Source: Coenobita brevimanus (taxonomy: Eukaryota; Arthropoda; Malacostraca; Decapoda; Coenobitidae). Taken from it: 64,000 nucleotides of DNA. Within the stretch, counting starts at the first letter, position 1, and the number at the start of each line of letters is the position of its first letter. This document shows positions 60,701 through 64,000 of this stretch, piece by piece. The position numbers and the translations under genes were made by a program. The stretch spans positions 11,919,140 to 11,983,139 of the forward strand of contig CM064690.1 in assembly GCA_032717465.1 (NCBI GenBank). The letters are read 5' to 3'. The notes beneath the pieces are model-generated. The model was not told the origin of the DNA. It saw only the letters and a list, made by a program, of their open reading frames with translations, and ran no database searches.

Positions 60701-61370
60701 GTATCATGATTTTCGAATGTTAGCGATTCATCGTGACCAGTCTGCCCGATTTTGCTCGTTTCGCACGATGGTACAATGCTTATTTCTGCTCTATTTTTGT
60801 ATAAAATCCAATTTACTCTTTTATCACATGTTTTTATGTTTGTAATAAACACATATCTACTTACTTTCATTGGTTTCCCAGACTTATAATACCATAGAAA
60901 ACGTTAGAGGCTCAGACCACCTACAGAGAACACGGGGCTAGGTGTGACCAAGGCATACCTGTTTAGGGCAATTATGGACCCCGGGGAAAAATTTCTTTGT
61001 GACTGACCATTGTTTCTGACCAAAAGCGAAAGTTTTAGCAAAAAAAATTTGGGTCCAAAAATGGTCGGGATTGGGGGGTACCATTGGTGAGAAAGTGGTC
61101 GGGACGGGGCGGGTTAATATACCTTCAGTAACAATATCAGCCATAAATTGTCGTATGAAACGTATCTATAACATACTTATGGAAGCATGTTTGACAACAT
61201 GGGGGACAATAATCAAATATTTCCAGAGTCCATCATCCGTGGTGTCAAATTGTTTTGGGCCAAATGTCCACTGATACTTTTTTGATCGTGTGTACGAATA
61301 CAGTCATACACATTCATATCGCAACGAAAAGGAGGATGTTAATCAGGATTACTCAGTTCATATCGAACAG

Positions 61371-61371
61371 T

Positions 61372-61420
<49 letters not shown>
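61371..61420. repeat. (TG)n microsatellite, empty site of LINE-A
   Basis: An uninterrupted TG run. Its partner in the left arm is split by LINE-A. Confidence 0.9.
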
Positions 61421-61427
<7 letters not shown>

Positions 61428-62431
61428 GAAGCATAAACAAAAACAAATCTGTACATTTTTTAAAGTACATATATTTGTACAAGAGTAAACAACCACCAAA
61501 ATTTGATATAATGTATTTAGGATATTTTATTCTTTTCGGCCGTCATGGTATCAAAGTAGGTTTAAGGCAGACATGTCATATCACCGATAAGTTATTTTGC
61601 CATCAACTGCATTTACCTGTATATATTACTGGAGAAATTTATCCGTATGATGTCATGTGTTGCGATGAGCCCTTATTTCCAGAATGTGAGTTGCTGACGA
61701 AATAGGTTAAGAAACACTGGTCTAGATGCACCAGCAATCGCCCTTGCAGAATGGGGTGGAGAAAATCCACGAATTGTAGATATTCTCTTTGCAAATTTGT
61801 TTACACTATACATTATATAACATAGAATAAATAAGAAAATAAGTCCCATTACCTCAGGGAATAATTGCTGCTTCTAAGGGAAGTGTTTCAAAATGATATG
61901 AAATAATGACTTATGGAAAAGAAATGAGATATAAAAAGAATTAACCTTTCTGGAATTAACCGATAAACTGTACAACTTAAACCTAGCGATGAAGACAAAA
62001 TGTACTGATTATAATGTAGAGGGATGGCCCATTATAAACGCTCCTCTTCCTCTCTGGCAGCCGATATCCCGTGTGTTGCGAGGACGGTTCAATTAGCGTT
62101 ATCAATGTCTTCCCTACACCATTTATTTATTTACGACTTCCCCTGCCACACCCGACCCATACCAGCAAACTGAGCCTCCTCCATAATACCAGAGATACCA
62201 TCAGGCGAGTGTCAAGTGGATCGCTGTTTGTTTTATCGTCAGTCTGCTACATCCATTCACTGTGTTAGGTATAAGGAGTGTGTTTATATTGGGGATAAAA
62301 AAAACTCATAATTTTTTTCGTACCCAACCAACCCTCGACAGTGAAGAATTGTCACGCACGTCTCATCACCTCATGCTAAGCCATCTTAGATTTCGGTTTC
62401 TAGTTGCAAAGATTCTGTATCTTGTAGTTTA

Positions 62432-62435
<4 letters not shown>

Positions 62436-62478
<43 letters not shown>
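62436..62478. repeat. (TG)n microsatellite
   Basis: Partner of the (CA)n at 31507-31553. Confidence 0.95.
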
Positions 62479-62480
<2 letters not shown>

Positions 62481-62615
62481 TAGTTGTTCTTGTATCTTGC
62501 TGTTCAATTCTACCCGAACAAATTAGGCGACCAGTACGTCTTCTTTATCATGTCTCATCCTTCCATTTTAATCAGGTTTTAGATTCATAAACAAACTGCC
62601 GTTGCCTTGAATTGT

Positions 62616-64000
62616 TTATCCCCCACACCGCGGGCTTGTTTACCAATGACTTGCGTGTCCCGCGGGGTTATTTGGGCTCCGACAGACTCTCAAAAAATAT
62701 TTGCCAAAAATCAGTTATTAGTCCTAGAATAATAAAATTATATATGCTTATGGCACATACCTTCAGCTTTCTCCTGGAATGATTGTTGAGCCTTCGTCGG
62801 TTACCGTAGGACTTGTGGAGACCTCTGAAGTAGGGTAACGAAGTCTCCACTTTACACTTCCTGAAAACCCGTAATATGATTACCACAGCCAGATACAAAC
62901 ACTATAAACACTATTCTACAATTTTCAAGTAGTTTGGGATCCATACTAAAAAAAAAAAACACTGTGAAAGCAATGGAAATTACGAGCGCGTCTGATCGTC
63001 GCACTTGCGCTAGTTCGCTCTAGGCACTCTGTCATTTATTATTCATAAAACCCCTCACACTTTATATTTCTATTACTATATCACACTTATATATATCTGG
63101 AGTCTTTCTCCATAAGTTTCCTTCAGTCGTATTAGTTTATTGACACTGAAGTCATTAAATTTTTCATTCAGTAAAATACGTAGAGAGCCACGGATTCACT
63201 TTCACTGTTATAACATATATTATTTGTACTCATATTCTTATATTACTAATTACTTACATTACTATTTACATTTTCCATTCTATTTTCAATATTTACCCTG
63301 CTATTTTACTTACACTATGTTATTCACTGTCACATTCAGTAAGATAAAACTATAATACACTGTTCAGTCATATGAACTGAACATCCACTGCTTTCACCTG
63401 CTATTTACACATTATTTACACATTATTTCCAAATAATTCTGCTTCCACACTTGCACTGTTAGAACTGCTTCTGGCTGTGGTAATCGAAGAAGCAGGTAAC
63501 ACAGAGGGGAACCTGGCACTCAGCGCACTGCCAAGAGGTGCGTGTATGCTCAGGTGTGCGGCGTGTGGTATGCGCACATACCTGACACCTGCGAATTGCA
63601 GCCTTCCTTTTCCCTGTGGCAGGCATTAGCTCAAGTCTGTGCCGATCCATATACGTCCTCTGCTCAAGTCGGTCGGGAAGTGTTACTGGATGGCGCCTTG
63701 GAGTTGCTGCTTGCACCCTACCATATCTTTCTAGCAGCTGCTGGACACAAGTCCTGGCGAACAACCTCAGGAAGGACTTGGGTGGCTTGACCTTCGTCTT
63801 GTACAGGATGAAGGCGTTCAGCATCGTCATATCTATCAGATGCAGAAAAACTTTCCTGTACCACCTAGTATTCTTCCTGAGGCAGTCGATCTCACCAATC
63901 ATCATGTCGGACTTGTCCACCAGCCGCATGTTGATAATATAGTCCAACACAGCATCAGGTTTCATCACAGGTTCGCCTGTCCTACGGTCGACCTTCCCAC
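62616..64000 (-). mobile_element. piggyBac family PB2, transposase-bearing copy, cut by the window end
   Basis: The 3' end of the element is at 62616-62619, where the usual TTAA reads TTAT. The adjoining CCCCCACACCGCGGG matches the right end of the copy at 44626-44644. The next 800 bp run parallel, inverted, to 43880-44640 of the deletion derivative (AGTCTCCACTTTACACTTCC, TATATTTCTATTACT, TATAACATATATTATT-type sequence). The transposase reads leftward from the window edge. Confidence 0.85.
63459..64000 (-). CDS. PB2 piggyBac transposase, C-terminal part
   Basis: Open from the window edge (KVDRRTGEPVMKPDAVLDY) to a stop at 63459, about 180 residues with no lesion. The third catalytic aspartate is in RLVDKSDMM, followed by NTRWYRKVFLHLIDMTMLNA, then a basic linker and the Cys-rich zinc domain CQVCAHTTRR, CAECQVPLCVTCFFDYH. 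Compared with PB1 it has the same domain order but low residue identity, so the two are separate families. The catalytic Asp 1 and 2 lie beyond the edge. This is the best candidate in the window for an intact transposase, but its first two thirds cannot be seen. Confidence 0.85.
   Translation of the reverse strand, partial: GKVDRRTGEPVMKPDAVLDYIINMRLVDKSDMMIGEIDCLRKNTRWYRKVFLHLIDMTMLNAFILYKTKVKPPKSFLRLFARTCVQQLLERYGRVQAATPRRHPVTLPDRLEQRTYMDRHRLELMPATGKRKAAIRRCQVCAHTTRRTPEHTRTSWQCAECQVPLCVTCFFDYHSQKQF

Larger units (their letters stand above)
57183..61117 (+). mobile_element. piggyBac family PB1, full-length copy (about 3.9 kb)
   Basis: TTAA at 57183-57186 and 61114-61117, with end sequences CCCGCGGTGTCCCG and, inverted, CCCGCCCCGTCCCG. 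It encodes a piggyBac transposase (57440-59792), followed by a 1.3-kb region made mostly of a tandem repeat. It is nested inside the TA-flanked element. The two MITEs at 44987 and 53808 share both its ends. Confidence 0.9.
57105..61292. mobile_element. TA-flanked small element (about 257 bp) split by PB1
   Basis: The left end CACACGATCAAAAAGTATC (57105) and right end GATACTTTTTTGATCGTGTG (ending 61292) are inverted repeats of about 19-20 bp, flanked by TA (or GTAC). The left arm has the unoccupied site (ATTCGTACATAAATAATG, 45867-45884). Without PB1 the element is 78 + 175 bp plus TTAA, with no coding capacity. TA duplication fits a Tc1/mariner-type MITE; because GTAC is palindromic, a 4-bp duplication cannot be excluded. 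Confidence 0.7.
61293..62619. repeat. Large inverted duplication, right arm, outer segment
   Basis: Resumes the arm after the nested transposons with GTACGAATACAGTCATACAC (left arm: GTGTATGACTGTATTCGTAC). It then carries (TG)n at 61371-61420, the unoccupied LINE-A site, and runs to CCTTGAATTGTTTAT where PB2 begins. The left arm continues past the matching point, so the duplication probably extends beyond the window. Confidence 0.85.

Overview
This is a repeat-dominated eukaryotic genomic window. I found no host protein-coding gene, rRNA gene or free-standing tRNA gene that I can support. The mix of APE-type LINEs (jockey-like, CR1-like, RTE-like), piggyBac transposons, a tRNA-derived SINE, very dense (CA)n/(TA)n/(GA)n microsatellites and a short TTAGG run points to an arthropod, most likely a decapod crustacean. 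That assignment is inference from repeat content, not from a marker gene.

Layout. 1-9.3 kb: a degraded near-full-length jockey-like LINE (LINE-J copy 1), a zinc-finger-tailed LINE remnant (LINE-D), a scrap of RTE-like LINE-B and microsatellites. 9.4-11.7 kb: a minus-strand LINE (LINE-C) with a TTAC tail. 13.3-14.0 kb: a 42-bp minisatellite. 14.8-16.9 kb: a hairpin palindrome with a 21-bp loop and a SINE in one arm. 18.0-18.3 kb: a second 42-bp minisatellite. 19.5-20.3 kb: a 5'-truncated LINE-B. 22.4-24.4 and 25.2-26.8 kb: two more LINE-J copies in opposite orientations. 27.8-28.4 kb: a non-autonomous DNA transposon with terminal inverted repeats.

31.4-62.6 kb is one old inverted duplication. 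Left arm: 31363-32640 plus 45779-50890. Right arm: 52612-57104 plus 61293-62619. The two arms act as filled and empty sites for each other, so later insertions can be placed closely. The left arm received a CR1-like LINE (LINE-A, 32641-45777), itself split by four further insertions: a non-autonomous LTR retrotransposon, a full-length LINE-B, a piggyBac deletion derivative (family PB2) and a piggyBac MITE (family PB1). The right arm received a PB1 MITE, a SINE fragment, and a small TA-flanked element that was then hit by a full-length PB1 transposon. A transposase-bearing PB2 copy starts at the outer edge of the right arm and runs off the window.

The two piggyBac families share an end architecture: a palindromic motif 20 bp inside the TTAA and a second copy 44 bp further in. 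All transposases and reverse transcriptases seen whole carry stops or frameshifts. The only coding sequence without a visible lesion is the partial PB2 transposase at the right edge.
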